DNA from: Solea solea
Lineage: Eukaryota; Chordata; Actinopteri; Pleuronectiformes; Soleidae
Length of the DNA stretch: 64,000 bases
Direction of reading: 5' to 3'
Assembly: GCF_958295425.1 (NCBI RefSeq)
Contig: NC_081153.1
Coordinates: forward strand, 3,436,888-3,500,887
Shown here: positions 23,323-34,670 of the stretch, piece after piece
How the letters are laid out: every line of letters begins with the position of its first letter
Position numbering within the stretch: position 1 is the first letter of the stretch
Notes under the pieces: generated by a model
Database searches by the model: none
Seen by the model: only the letters and a program-made list of their open reading frames with translations
Told to the model about the DNA's origin: nothing
Made by a program: the position numbers and the translations under genes

Positions 23323-25026
23323 ATGGCAGGAGTTCAGCTGCACAGAGAAACCTTCTCTTGTTCCATCTGTTTGGATCTTCTGAAGGATCCTGTGGCTCTT
23401 AACTGTGGACACAGCTTCTGTAAGAACTGTATTAAAGACCACTGGGACTCAGAGGAGCAGAAGAGGATTTACAGCTGCCCTCAGTGTAGAGAGATCTTCA
23501 CACCGAGGCCTGAACTGAAGAAAAACACCATGTTAGCAGATTTAGTGGAGGAGCTGAAGAAGACTGGACTCCACACTGCTCCTGCTCATCACTGCTATGC
23601 TGGAGCTGAAGATGTGGCCTGTGATTTCTGCACTGGCAGGAAACTTAAAGCTCTCATGTCCTGTTTGGTTTGTTTGGTTTCTTACTGTGAGGAACATCTC
23701 CAGCCTCATCATCAATCACCTGCATTTAAGAAACACAAGCTGGTGGAGCCGTCCAAGAACCTCCAGGAGAACATCTGCCCTCATCACAATAAGATGATGG
23801 ACTTGTTCTGCCGCACTGATAAGCAGTGTATCTGTTCTCTCTGCTCTGTGGACGAACATAAAGACCACGACACGGTCTCAGCTGCAGCAGAGAGGACACA
23901 CAAGCAGAGAGACCTGGATCTGAGTCGAGAAGAAATCCAGCAGAGACTCCAGGACAGAGACAGAGACGTGAAGGTGCTTCAACAGGAGAGGAAGACTCTC
24001 ACTCTCTCTGCTGATAAAGCTGTAGAGGACACAGACGAGAGCTTCGCTGAGATGATGCTTCTCCTGCAGAGGAGAAGCTCTGACGTGAAGCAGCAGATCA
24101 GATCCAAGCTGGATACCGAGGCGAGACGAGTCAGAGACGCCGAGGAGAAGCTTCAGCAGGAGATCACTGAGCTGAAGAAGAGAGAAGCTGAACTGAAGCA
24201 GCTCTCACTCACACACGACCACAACCAGTTTCTCCTCAATTACCGCTCACTGTCAGCACTCAGTCCATCGACACACTCGTCCACCATCCATGTCCGTCCT
24301 CTGAGACACTTTGAGGACGTGACAGTGGCTGTGGCAAAGGTCAGAGGTCAACTGCAGGACTTCCTGACCGAGATGTGGACAAACATCTCACTGGCTGTGG
24401 CTGAAGTAGATGTTTTACTGACAGAACCAGAACCAGAACCAAAGACCAGAGCTGAATTCTTCAGATATTCACAGGAAATCAAACTGGATCCAAACACAGC
24501 TCAAACACGTCTGTTATTATCTGAGGGAAACAGAAAAGTGACAACTATGGATAAAAATCAGTCTTATCCTGATCGCACAGACAGACTCACTCGTTATTAT
24601 CAGGTTATGAGTAAAGAGAGTCTGACTGGACGTTGTTACTGGGAGGTGGAGTGGACAGGAGGCGGAGTTTCTGTAGCATTGACGTACAAGAACTTCAGCA
24701 GATCAGGTCCAGAAAGTTTATTTGGATACAATGACAAATCTTGGGCTTTATATTGTTACCAAAACAGATGTCTGTTTGTTCACAACAACATCAAGACTGA
24801 CGTCTCAGATGTTACAGTCTCCAGAGTGGGAGTTTACCTGGACCACAGAGCAGGTCTTCTGTCCTTCTACAGAGTCTCTGACACCATGACTCTGCTCCAC
24901 AAAGTCCAGACCACGTTCACTGAGACTCTCTATGCTGGAGTTTGTTTTCTCTGTTTTTCACCTGGAGACACAGCAGAGTTCTGTAAACTCAAATCATCTG
25001 GAGTTCTTTCAGCAGCAGTGAGTTAA
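23323..25026 (+). CDS. Intronless TRIM E3 ubiquitin ligase (finTRIM/TRIM25-like)
   Basis: A single open frame encodes a 567-residue tripartite-motif protein. The RING uses C13, C16, C28, H30, C33, C36, C52 and C55. A first B-box-like finger uses C100, C103, C114, C117, C122 and H125. A second B-box uses C152, H155, C163, D166, C171, C174, H179 and H182. A Glu/Arg/Gln-rich coiled coil spans roughly 190-300, and a PRY/SPRY (B30.2) domain about 380-560 includes LDP and WEVEWTG motifs. RINGs of this type transfer ubiquitin. Fish expanded this group greatly, and members act in cytosolic antiviral or inflammatory signalling; the ligand of this SPRY cannot be read. The start ATG has G at +4 (gaaATGG) and opens MAGVQLHRETFSCSIC, usual for the family. 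All zinc ligands are present and no stop or frameshift is seen, so it is probably functional. An AATAAA lies about 145 nt after the stop. The exact orthologue is unknown. Confidence 0.93.
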   Translation: MAGVQLHRETFSCSICLDLLKDPVALNCGHSFCKNCIKDHWDSEEQKRIYSCPQCREIFTPRPELKKNTMLADLVEELKKTGLHTAPAHHCYAGAEDVACDFCTGRKLKALMSCLVCLVSYCEEHLQPHHQSPAFKKHKLVEPSKNLQENICPHHNKMMDLFCRTDKQCICSLCSVDEHKDHDTVSAAAERTHKQRDLDLSREEIQQRLQDRDRDVKVLQQERKTLTLSADKAVEDTDESFAEMMLLLQRRSSDVKQQIRSKLDTEARRVRDAEEKLQQEITELKKREAELKQLSLTHDHNQFLLNYRSLSALSPSTHSSTIHVRPLRHFEDVTVAVAKVRGQLQDFLTEMWTNISLAVAEVDVLLTEPEPEPKTRAEFFRYSQEIKLDPNTAQTRLLLSEGNRKVTTMDKNQSYPDRTDRLTRYYQVMSKESLTGRCYWEVEWTGGGVSVALTYKNFSRSGPESLFGYNDKSWALYCYQNRCLFVHNNIKTDVSDVTVSRVGVYLDHRAGLLSFYRVSDTMTLLHKVQTTFTETLYAGVCFLCFSPGDTAEFCKLKSSGVLSAAVS

Positions 25027-25168
25027 ACTCTGAGTTTAAATTTTTAACTTCTCTGCCACAACAATAACATCAACTTTTGACTTTTGAATTTAAACTGTGA
25101 GCAACTTTATTGACACAGTTTCTTTCATTTGCTCCTTTTAGTCTTAAACTCTTGAAAAGTGATTAAAA

Positions 25169-25174
25169 AATAAA
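25169..25174 (+). terminator. Candidate poly(A) signal of the TRIM gene
   Basis: AATAAA lies 143 nt past the TRIM stop codon, within an A-rich stretch. Position and hexamer fit a short 3' UTR, but this is not proof of use. Confidence 0.5.
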
Positions 25175-25377
25175 GAGTAAAAACGTGATGAGACAGAGAA
25201 GAGATTCCACGCCACCATGCATCGTATGTGCTCGTAACCTCTCCATGGTCGGCGACTCTCTACTGCACAGCAAGTGCACGAGTCCAAGAGGAAGACGACG
25301 ATTTCACGCTGATTTATGACGATCAATTTTTATATCACTGCTTCATTTATGTGAAATATAAAGTGTGGTGATCATTG

Positions 25378-25936
25378 TAACTGATTCATGGTTAAGTCTG
25401 TTTAAATCCTGGTTAAGTGTGTTTAAATCATGGTTAAGTGTGTTTAAATCATGGTTAAGTGTGTTTAAATCATGGTTAAGTGTATTTGATTCATGGTTAA
25501 GTGTATTTGATTCATGGTTAAGTGTAATTGATTCATGTTTAAGTGTATTTGATTCATGGTTAAGTGTAATTGATTCATGGTTAAGTGTGTTTAAATCATG
25601 GTTAAGTGTGTTTAAATCATGGTTAAGTGTGTTTAAATCATGGTTAAGTGTGTTTGATTCATGGTTAAGTGTATTTGATTCATGGTTAAGTGTATTTGAT
25701 TCATGGTTAAGTGTAATTGATTCATGTTTAAGTGTATTTGATTCATGGTTAAGTGTAATTGATTCATGGTTAAGTGTGTTTAAATCATGGTTAAGTGTGT
25801 TTAAATCATGGTTAAGTGTGTTTGATTCATGGTTAAATGTATTTGATTCATGGTTAAGTGTATTTGATTCATGGTTAAGTGTAATTGATTCATGGTTAAG
25901 TGTATTTGATTCATGGTTAAGTGTAATTGATTCACA
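25378..25936 (+). repeat. 21-bp minisatellite with higher-order structure
   Basis: About 26 tandem copies of a 21-bp unit with core CATGGTTAAGTGT come in three variants: A ends GTTTAAAT, B ends ATTTGATT, C ends AATTGATT. The order is A4-B2-C-B-C, then A3-B3-C-B-C, then A2-B3-C-B-C. The unit length is a multiple of three and stop-free in one frame, so it produces a 195-codon open frame of a 7-residue repeat (SWLSVFK / SWLSVFD / SWLSVID). No signal supports translation, so I treat it as a minisatellite. Confidence 0.95.
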
Positions 25937-28189
25937 TAACCTGGTGATTTGAGTATTTTAATTTAGACTTCTCCTCTCACTAGCTGCATTTCACCACGAG
26001 CCTAAGCCTGAACGGATTTATTTCTTTTGGTTTGAGTGAACACATTGTGCTTTTAAACAATTTATTAAAGTGTTCACAGTCTACGGTTTAACCCGTAACA
26101 CACCTTACACACAAAAATGTCCTCATTGAAACCCATTCAAATATCAAATATTTCTGATGCATCATGATAAAAACATGGCAATTTAAGGGTTTAAAAACTT
26201 TAAAATTAATTAATGTTTAATATGTATGATGAGGACTGATGTTAGTTTTAAAAATATAATAAAAAAAAAACAATAATTTATACACCTAGATCACATTTTG
26301 GTGCTCTAGGTGTGTAAACACACCTTTTTTGAAGATGGTTAAACACTACGCCCTGCAGTAGTAGTTCATTTATTGTTTATTTCAAAGGAACAGGGAATAT
26401 TAATGAACGTCAGTGTATAATTCACGTGTAAATATGTGGTAGTGTGAGTGTTTGAATGGGTGGTTTTCAAGATAAGAATAGTGGACAATAAATAAATATA
26501 TAAATAATAAATCCCATGAATTCAAATGAAATTCCCATTTACGAAGCATCAGTGTTTTTCTCTTGTCACAGACTCCGGCGTGTAAACAAACTTCTCACCA
26601 TTTGTCCCTTTTGACCGCCTATGAGTCACGCTGGTGTATTTATAGTCGAGCTTGGGTCCTGTTATTCGGATTTGAACTCTTTTTTTAACTTGAGGCACAT
26701 AATAACACACGCTGGAGGAGATGATTGCACGGAACGGTCCCCTCGTACCCGAAGAGGTTTTCAAGGATTTCTTTGATTTCAAGTAGACATCCCAACAGCT
26801 TCCAAATGAGAACCAACAAAAAAATAATAATTTAGGTGAAATAAGCAGAGTGTTCTCAGTTTAACTGCATGAAGAGATTATGTGAAGCAGGTTTAGACGT
26901 TGTACGAAAGCCTTTTAAATTAATGTATTTGAATCATTATTGGTTTTATTAATTAAAAGCTTAACCAGGGACAAAGTCTTACATACACAGCATTGGTTAC
27001 ATTTTTATTAAGATGGATTATTATGCTAATTCATACTCACTTTTACTCTGTGTGTGGTTTTATTGCGGACAACACCTCACGTCTGTGGATCAATGCGTCA
27101 TAGACAAAAGGGTAGACAGATGCAGTTTTATGTACTAATTACACAGTGATTACATTACAAGTGCCAAATATAAGATGACACACACACACACACACACTCG
27201 TATCTATATATAGAAATGCTGTTCATTCACAAAATGATCAAATCACTAAAAAAAAGGGTTTTGTTATGCGGCACACGCCCTCTGTGACGCTCTCACCACC
27301 AAAGTGCCAATGCAACAGTGTGGCACTCATCCACCGAAAGGATATATAGTTCTGTCCAATAGGCCACCACTAGGTTTTTGTATTTTATGTCCATTAAATT
27401 CTGTGATCTTTGGAATTTTTAATGGAATCATGTGAGTGAAATTGGTCCCAATATCAGGAAGCTGCCATTGAATTAAATAATGTATATGTAACGCTCAAGC
27501 GTGTCGTAAAGCAGCCACTTTTGACATGGAATAATTGGACAAACAAAGGAGTTACCAATGATATTAATTAGGATTTTTACCCCAGATTCAGAAGAATCTG
27601 GTGTTTCTTGTATCTTCTGATTGAGAATTGATTAATGCTGATTGTATGTATTATAATAATAGTATAAAAGCATCATTAATGTGTTTTTGTATGATAACAT
27701 CACCAAATATAAAACTTTATAGCTTTATATGAGCATCACCTCAATGATTTTCTTTGCAATTTAGTCAGTAAGAATAGATACAAATAGAAAAATAGAGACG
27801 TATTTGAACCTTCTAAATGATAAGCTCCAATCTTCTTCCTCCTTCACATGCAGACAAAAACCTATTTTTTTAATATAACCTTCAATCACCCCTTGTTGAA
27901 ATGTGGCCCTAGTTGCACACCGTCCATCACATCTGTGACTGTACTGCCAGTCGAGTCGAGTAAATGTTCTCAGAGAGGGTTTTAGTGTCTGCATGAGAGG
28001 ATGCTGTTCAACGTCATCTCTGCTCCAAGGCTTCTCCATTGTGTGCCGGGGAAAAGTGGCTTATGCTTGTGGATTTAGCATCTGTCATTTCACAGTGCAA
28101 AGAAGCCATTTGTGTTTGCATGGCCACAATCGTGCTCGCAACGGTGACGGATAAGCTGCTGGTGATGACTAGTAATAGGCTTTTATGTG
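25937..28189. other. Non-coding stretch
   Basis: No gene is recognised. The part 26090-26200 starts with TTTAACCCGTAACAC and ends near AAGGGTTTAAA, which could be a worn MITE, but its ends are not clear. (CA)n lies at 27179-27197. Confidence 0.6.
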
Positions 28190-28470
28190 CCTGTGTGTGT
28201 GTGTGCTCTTGTATTTGTGGCCTCTTGAGGACATTTTCTGGCATAAACACTGGCCTTGTCAGGACCAGGAGTCCAAAAACTGGTCCAAATGAGGCAGAAC
28301 CTCATCGGGGTTCAGTTTAGGGTGCTAAGATTTGAATTGCGGTGTGGTTAAGATTAGAGTTAGGCATTAGCTGGTCATGGTTAAGGTTTGGGATAACACT
28401 TTTATGTTCAGGCCGTCCAAATGAATGGCAGTCCTAAGAAGACTAGCTGTGCAAACCTGGAGGGGGGTTG
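28190..28470. repeat. Dispersed repeat associated with a (TG)n tract
   Basis: The motifs ACACTGG..TTGTCAGGACCAG, AAAACTGGTCC, GGCAGAACCTCAT, GGTTAAGATTAGAGTTAGGC and GACTAGCTGTGCAAACCTG appear here. Related text occurs at 8985-9090 (CCAAAACCTGGTCCTAATGA, CAGAACCTCAT) and at 63555-63590 (AGAAGACTAGCCATGCAAACC). It is a family of diverged copies with no coding content. Confidence 0.55.
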
Positions 28471-30889
28471 GTTTCCGCTGTTTTCCTCCGCCTGTAACAT
28501 GTGGCACACAGAGTGGGTGCTAAATGAATTATCTATGGATAATTAACATGCATGTAACATGCAGTTTCAACCTTGATCCAGGGCACCAGGAGCTCTAGTG
28601 AATAGAGGAAAAGTCTTATTTAACCCCCCCCAGCTTCAAAAATGACTTCTCATCACCTGAATCTCTTCCTTGTGTAATCACAGCTCATTCTACCTCCACA
28701 CAGCTGTCATTACTGGCATCTGCTGCCTCCCATAGTTCCCCTCACATCAACCCAGGGTGTACCCACCCATCCCCCACTCCTCCTCGTCCCTCACCTGCCT
28801 CCCCCACCATCACCACTTTTGCTTCCTATGATTACATTACAAAATCAACCACAAAAAAAACATGTAATCTTCCTCTACCCTGTGACACTTTAATTTTTTT
28901 TTTCCCCTCACACCTCAATCTTACAGCCCCCAGTTTCTCCCTTTCAATTTCCACTGGATTTGCCCCCGTTTAGATGCAGGTGCACACAAAAGCCCACTAT
29001 CTTCTCTCCCATCCTTGTACACTATAATGAAATCACTCCTCCAGCATCACATCGAGGACCTCACCCCCCTCTTTTTCCATCAGGGCAGTCTCTACATGCC
29101 TCCAAACCTGGAATCCCGCCCACAAGCCCCACTTTGCTTTTCTTGTCTCTCCTTCTTCCGCACGCTGACCTTCATTTCCTGCCCGCACCAACCCAAACAC
29201 TACCGCACATCACTGTAACTACTTCTCCCTCCCAATTACCAGGTAAACCCCCACTGTGAGCAGGCTGTTACATCCATGCTTCTTATTTGCCTCCCTGACC
29301 TGGAATCACCTCCGCTCGTACCTCGCTCCTTCCTCCTCCTCCATCCATCCTTTTTTATTAAGCAAAGCCTCGTGGCAGCCGAGGGTGCCTGATGTTTGAT
29401 AGCTTGTTAACTCGCGTCCAAAAGGAGACTCTGATTTACTCAGAGAGAATTATTTTGTATTTGCCTGCGTGTCCATTGCTGGCTTCTTTTTCCCTCAAGT
29501 ATTTTGCAAAGGGGAAAAAAAGCCCTTGATGTTTATATGAGGGGAAAAAGAGGCTATAGCTGTGTTGGTATGCTAACTTGGGCGAAACTGGACTGAAGGA
29601 TATCTGCACTCCTCAGAGGTTGCAGTATTTGAATTCGAAATATAACAAGGCTGGACTAACGTGGTGAATTAGTGCCGTCTCTGGTGGTTCTCATATGTGT
29701 GTTCCACAGTTCATTAAAAAGGGAGTCATCACTCTGCATAACATTTTTGGGAAACCTTGGATAGCCTCTTGTTACATTGTTATCAAGTATTTAACATTTT
29801 CAGTGGGCAAAGACGCGATGATTATGCACAAAAAAGACAAAACAAGTTAAATGGAAACAACAAAAGAATCATATCCGTCTCGTTGTAATGTTTTTATGCA
29901 TGATAATCCACTCCGCTGTCATCTCTCTGCTTCCATCTTCCAAACATCCAAGTTTATTCATCACTATTTCATCTTTGGTCGACTTCCCAGTTGGGGTGGG
30001 GGTGAAGAGGTTCACAGGCCTCGTGGGTTATATGTGTGTTAAACTAATTAGTACCAGCCACGCTGTGAGGGGAAAGCTACGCGTACTTTTCAAATGCAGA
30101 TGAAACGACGAGACATCTCACAAAACTCCGTGGCAGAGGTTCTTAAACGCGAGCGACTGAGCGATGCTTGAACTGCTGTCGCTCTCAGTGATCACTTTTC
30201 AGTAAAAACTATGCAAGCCATTATATTTTTCTGTCATCCTAAGATCCTGGGAACACATTGTGGAGGGCTCTAAACTTTTAATGACTGCTGCGCACGTCAC
30301 AAATATCTTTTTCTCTCGTCCTGCGTCTGATTATGACCTGTAGATGTTATTAAACCAACAGTTTCCTGTGTGTCCGTCACTCATGAGAAGCAAAAATAAT
30401 TAGTTTTGTTACTTCATGCTACTCCAAAACCCCCAGATCTGTATTCAACACATCAGCCAATCAACAGCCGATTTACACTGTGGCTACATGGGAGGCAAAG
30501 GCCTTGTTAGGACTGCCAGAATAAAAATGTTATTTCCATTTGGACAGCATAGAAAAAAAATCTAATCTGATTCAACCCACTTTTAAAGGTGGTTTGAAAT
30601 GTGTGAAATCTCAGTCTGAATGCTCTGGCTGCAAAATCAAAATCAAATTGTTTTCTCATCACTCAGAACGTGACAAATATCACAATCAGTGACCATGACG
30701 ACAGCACACAACACTGCAACATATACCAGTCGAGGATTCGGAGGACGGACTGTGGAGTCGTGTACCACAACTTGAAAAGATGATTGTTTCGAGATAGAAA
30801 TGATGCCCCTCCATTCCCCCCCACATCTGTCTATTAAATGTGGCTTTGCCACACAAATCAGGTATAGAAACATCGGAATAGGTTTTTAG
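28471..30889. other. Non-coding stretch
   Basis: No exon is recognised. The segment 28620-29350 is C-rich on the plus strand with many CCCC runs, which gives spurious Pro-rich frames. The part 30500-30640 has AAGGCCTTGTTAGGACTGCC and GGTGGTTTGAAATGTG, which resemble the ends of the element at 55116-56312 and may be a worn relative. Confidence 0.55.
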
Positions 30890-31140
30890 GTATCCATCCA
30901 TCTATTGCTTTGTCCTCCACGCGAGGGTCGCAGACGGCTGCTGGTGCCAATCCCAGCTGACATAGGGCGAAAGGTGGGGTTACACCGCAGAGAGACAAAC
31001 AAGCATTCACTCTCACATTCACATCCATGGTTAATTAGAGTGTCTGCATGTTTTTGGACTGTGGGTAGAAACTGGAAAACCCACGCACACACGTTGAAAA
31101 CATGCAAACTCCATGCAGAAAGGCCCTTGTTACAACTGGG
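30890..31140 (+). repeat. Common teleost interspersed repeat fragment
   Basis: The order TCCATCCATCTATTGC, GAGGGTCGCAGACGGCTGC, CCAATCCCAGCTGACATAGG, GAGAGACAAACAAGCATTCAC, TTTTTGGACTGTGGG and CATGCAAACTCCATGCAGAA is the text of a very common fish repeat, known from general familiarity rather than a search. This copy is incomplete in the middle. It has no coding capacity. Confidence 0.75.
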
Positions 31141-33837
31141 TCACGAAACTATCCGTAATTTCGCACAATGCATTTCACTTGGTCGTTCACACATGCTGGC
31201 TATGAGATAAAAGAGAAAACTCTGGTATACTGCAGCTCAGTTTCTCTGGAGTTTCATTTCATTTCCAAACTTCTCCGTTTTAGGTTGCTGGAAAACTCCA
31301 AATAAGTTTGGACGGCCGGTGTAAACACAGCAGGGCGGATGCTGCCTGAGCTCCAACACAAATAATCACGCTGCCTTCGCGATGGAATATAGAAGACATT
31401 AAAATAACAAATGCTGGTGTGATGTCGTATCAGCGCTGACTAATTAATGTGATGTCAGGGGCCTGAATTAAATATTGCTGCTGTGAATTGAGTGAACTGA
31501 GCAGGCACTTCAAATGTGTGTATGTGTGTGTATGGATGCTGTGATGATGATGATGATGTCAGCCATTAGCAACCCTGAAAGCCAAATATCAAAAACACGC
31601 CGTTAGTTGAAAAATCTTTGGATACAGGATCGATTCCTGGACTAACATCAGGTCGATATTCGGGTTGGAAACAGGAAGACAAATTTAAGAAGAATCCAAG
31701 GCAAAACGGAACAAATGCCTTTAATGTACCTGCATGATCATGTTCAAGCCTCTACAATACATACACGCTGACACGTTCCAGCCTCGAGCCTGTGTCAGGG
31801 AGTCAAAGAAAAGTACATTACAGAATATTACTGACATCACTAACTGTAATTATATTACTGTTACATTCTAATCATTGTGGAGAAGCAAATGCACATCACT
31901 CTGACTGAGACGTTATCGAGCAGCGTGTTATACATCTCAACACCAACGGCAGCAAATTCATATCGACGCAGCTCCACTGGAAGATTCACTGAGCTTATCC
32001 TCTCTGCCGGTCTGGATCCACAGTCAGAGCGAGGATAGCACATTTAGCTCCATTATACAGCAGCAGTTACATTATCTCACTCCATCTCAAGACCATTGCG
32101 TTGCCCTCATTAGTGCCATTAATAAGTCATTCAGCTCTCCTTCCTTCCCCTCTCCCCTTGTTCTATAACTGTACACACCCTGCCTTTGAATCTTCATCCT
32201 TTACCGGCCTGCTAATTGCTTTCCTTCCTCCATAATTCCCTGCAGCTCCCCATATTGCCGGACACCGTGTGACTGGCGAATGTGTTTGACACGCGGCTGG
32301 TGAGAAGTTAAATGGGGAGGCTAAATGATGCTTTGTGGCCTCGGTGATGATTTGGATGGTAATGACCGCAATGATAAAGGACGCTTCTCCAGTCTAATAG
32401 TGTTTGATTTCCCCGTTGGCCAGCGAGGAGAGAGATATCAGGGTTGCTCATCCAGTGAGAATGACCTTTAATTTCACAACAAGGCCCCGCAGATAGCAGA
32501 CGCAACTCTCTCGACACACCCTCATTAGATCGCAGAGCTGGGAGCAGCAGTGAAACTTTACTCGGCAACGAGCTGGAAAAGTTTACAAGGTCAGCCATCA
32601 CTGGGTTGCATGTATATGAATTTTAGATGATCTCTGTCTATCTCTTGAAAACATTATATCCCCCGAGTGACTTCAAGACTGCAGTCTGAAACCAGTATGC
32701 AGCCTATGTAGCCGCCTATATATCTGTGGGGAACAAACCCTGAACTAAACTGTATATCGATGAAAATTCTGAAGCAAACACACTTACTCAGTTTACATCG
32801 GTTTCTTATGAAAACACCTGCCTCGGAGACGCGGTGTAATATTAATATTTCCCTCTGAAATGAGTTTGGGAGTGACTCTAACCGGCGATGACAACGTGTG
32901 CCAGTGAACACTCGAAAGATATAATTTTCTCCACAGTTTATTCAATTACAGAGCACCTCAGCACAAAAGTAAATCTTCTCCCCCAATGTCTTATCCAAAG
33001 AAAATGTCTGTTATCATTTCACAGAGCTGCTCTGAGAAAGTGAATCCTGCGAGGTGAGGCTGTGTGTGGGGTTTGCTTTGCTCCACGGCACTGGTGCAGA
33101 GAATGAGGGCATACAGCTTGTCCCCGTCCTCCCTGCATTCCTCTCCTCTCCTGACAAAACCCAATAACTGCTCAGTGTTCCAACAATAGGCTTCAGATAA
33201 GTGGGGGAAAAGAGGAGAGAATAATAACACTCAAGTGTCATGGAGGGAATCTGCTTTTATCAACCTTTAACACTCCAGAGGACGGACTCAAAAATACGTG
33301 TGTGTGCCAACTCAGAGGCAAGGTAAAATACAATATATTTTTTTTATCTGTTTCCCACAGCTGCCCAGAGTAGCCCTCACTGCAGCGCAGAAATACCAAA
33401 AAACACTCTGATAAGAGCTGCCAACAAGGCTGGAGTGAATTTTAATCACTTAAGAACATGTGTTGTGGCGATACTGTCATGTTCCCTCGGCAGTGGTAGT
33501 TAGCAGAACAGTACAATAGAGGAAGGACTCCGCGGGGATGCCTATATAAATATGAATGTTTATGCATGAGCTTTTCTTGGCAGGGAAAGTGAGTATCTAA
33601 TACTCCTGTTTCCACACAAAAAACGAGATATAGATGAACGCATGCTTGTGCGTTAGAGTTTGGTTGTGTCCACTCGTTGTCTGTTTCTCTGACGCCACGC
33701 TTGAGTGTTGATTACACGAATGTTTTTCTTGTCGAACGGCGCAGCCGCTGTTTTCTTCTTCGCCTAATTAAGCAACAGGGAGCTACTTTTAGCGTTTCAT
33801 ACTCGACCTCCTTATATGTGAAGTATGCAAATGAAGG
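31141..33837. other. Non-coding stretch left of the LTR element
   Basis: No gene is recognised. Several blocks (for example 32080-32600 and 33240-33640) lack simple repeats and carry GCTAATTGC or TAATTATT cores, so conservation is possible but unproven. The last bases before the LTR are GCAAATGAAGG. Confidence 0.6.
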
Positions 33838-33908
33838 TGTAACCCGGGTGAAAAACCCCATTGTCATTATTATTCCCTTTTTGTGAAGCGTAAAATGAAG
33901 CCGTGTGT

Positions 33909-33971
33909 CATTACGTCGCGCCGTTACGTCATTACGTCGCGCCGTTACGTCATCACATTGCGCCGTAACAT
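33909..33971 (+). promoter_or_regulatory. Three 21-bp tandem repeats with CRE-like sites in U3
   Basis: Two perfect copies of CATTACGTCGCGCCGTTACGT (33909-33929, 33930-33950) are followed by a third with five differences (33951-33971). TTACGTCA, an ATF/CREB-type site, is formed across the unit junctions at 33924-33931 and 33945-33952. Two of the changes in copy 3 are CG to CA, as expected from methyl-CpG decay. The same array lies in the 3' LTR at 41105-41167. Its position about 150-210 bp before the TATA box suits an enhancer; activity is inferred. Confidence 0.7.
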
Positions 33972-34119
33972 AACTCCGTTGGGGCTCGCTGCCGGCAGCA
34001 GTGAGAGGAGCACGCCGGGGAAATGTTTGTAGGAGGAGCCGACTACCGGAGCCGCTGATCATACGATTCGGAGACCTAGGCTTAATGAATCATGGAATTG
34101 GCCAGGTGATGGCGAGAAG

Positions 34120-34127
34120 TATAAAAG
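34120..34127 (+). promoter_or_regulatory. LTR TATA box
   Basis: TATAAAAG in the context GAGAAGTATAAAAGTATAG. A transcription start 25-30 nt downstream would put the U3/R border near 34150. The counterpart in the 3' LTR is 41316-41323. Confidence 0.7.
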
Positions 34128-34575
34128 TATAGTCAAGTTTGAAGATCCTTGGAAACCTCCACTGCTTTGGTCGGGCTGGTAGGAGGCTCCTTGGCACAGG
34201 CGCTCCTCTCTCTCTCTGCCCTTACACTCAATTAACATTCCACACCTACATTACACACATTCACCCATCAATACAGACTGTTCCCTAAATTTATTTATTG
34301 TCAATTTGTATATACATGATCGGAACTGTACATATTGTGTTGTTGTGTATGAATGGCCATTTGTATTTTGTTAAATATTTTCTGGTAATGGTTCACAATT
34401 ATATGGTGTCACCAAACTCAAACTGCGTTCTGTGTCTTCCTCTCCACTCCTAGAGTCAGACCTGTTCTTCTGAACTCAGCCCAAACTTAGACTTTCGAAG
34501 CTATAACGCATCTAAATAATAGCTATCTGTTAAACTAATTGTACCTTATTAGGGTAGTGTACATGTTACATATTG

Positions 34576-34593
34576 TGGCGAGCTAGCCAGGAG
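34576..34593 (+). other. Candidate tRNA primer-binding site
   Basis: Five bases after the 5' LTR the sequence TGGCGAGCTAGCCAGG starts with TGG, the complement of the CCA end of a tRNA. I could not assign the tRNA by eye. A perfect match of the first 12-18 bases to a fish tRNA 3' end would confirm it. Confidence 0.5.
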
Positions 34594-34670
34594 TGGAGAA
34601 AGACTTGAACATTTGTTTTTTTTTGGTTTTCATATATTCATATATTTGTGTAGTAGTAATAATAATAATA

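Larger units (their letters stand above)
33838..34570 (+). repeat. 5' long terminal repeat
   Basis: It begins TGTAACCCGGGTG and ends GTGTACATGTTACA, with short inverted TGTAAC/GTTACA tips. At 733 bp it is identical by eye to 41034-41766. The promoter lies in its first third: 21-bp CRE-like repeats, then a TATA box at 34120. I do not see a canonical AATAAA within the LTR, so the poly(A) signal must be a variant. Confidence 0.96.

Noticed and set aside
25365..25952. 195-codon open frame of SWLSVFK/D-type repeats
   Set aside because: It is a stop-free reading of a 21-bp minisatellite, with no promoter, signal or domain.
33712..34062. 116-codon minus-strand frame at the left LTR
   Set aside because: It reads through the LTR in antisense. 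The same peptide recurs in the 3' LTR with a different end, so it is a by-product of the LTR sequence.
34593..34670. Hydrophobic 26-residue leader on Gag, possibly a signal peptide
   Set aside because: It comes from an AT-rich (AAT)n-like leader. The ATG at 34671 has a better context and a start that suits a cytosolic Gag.
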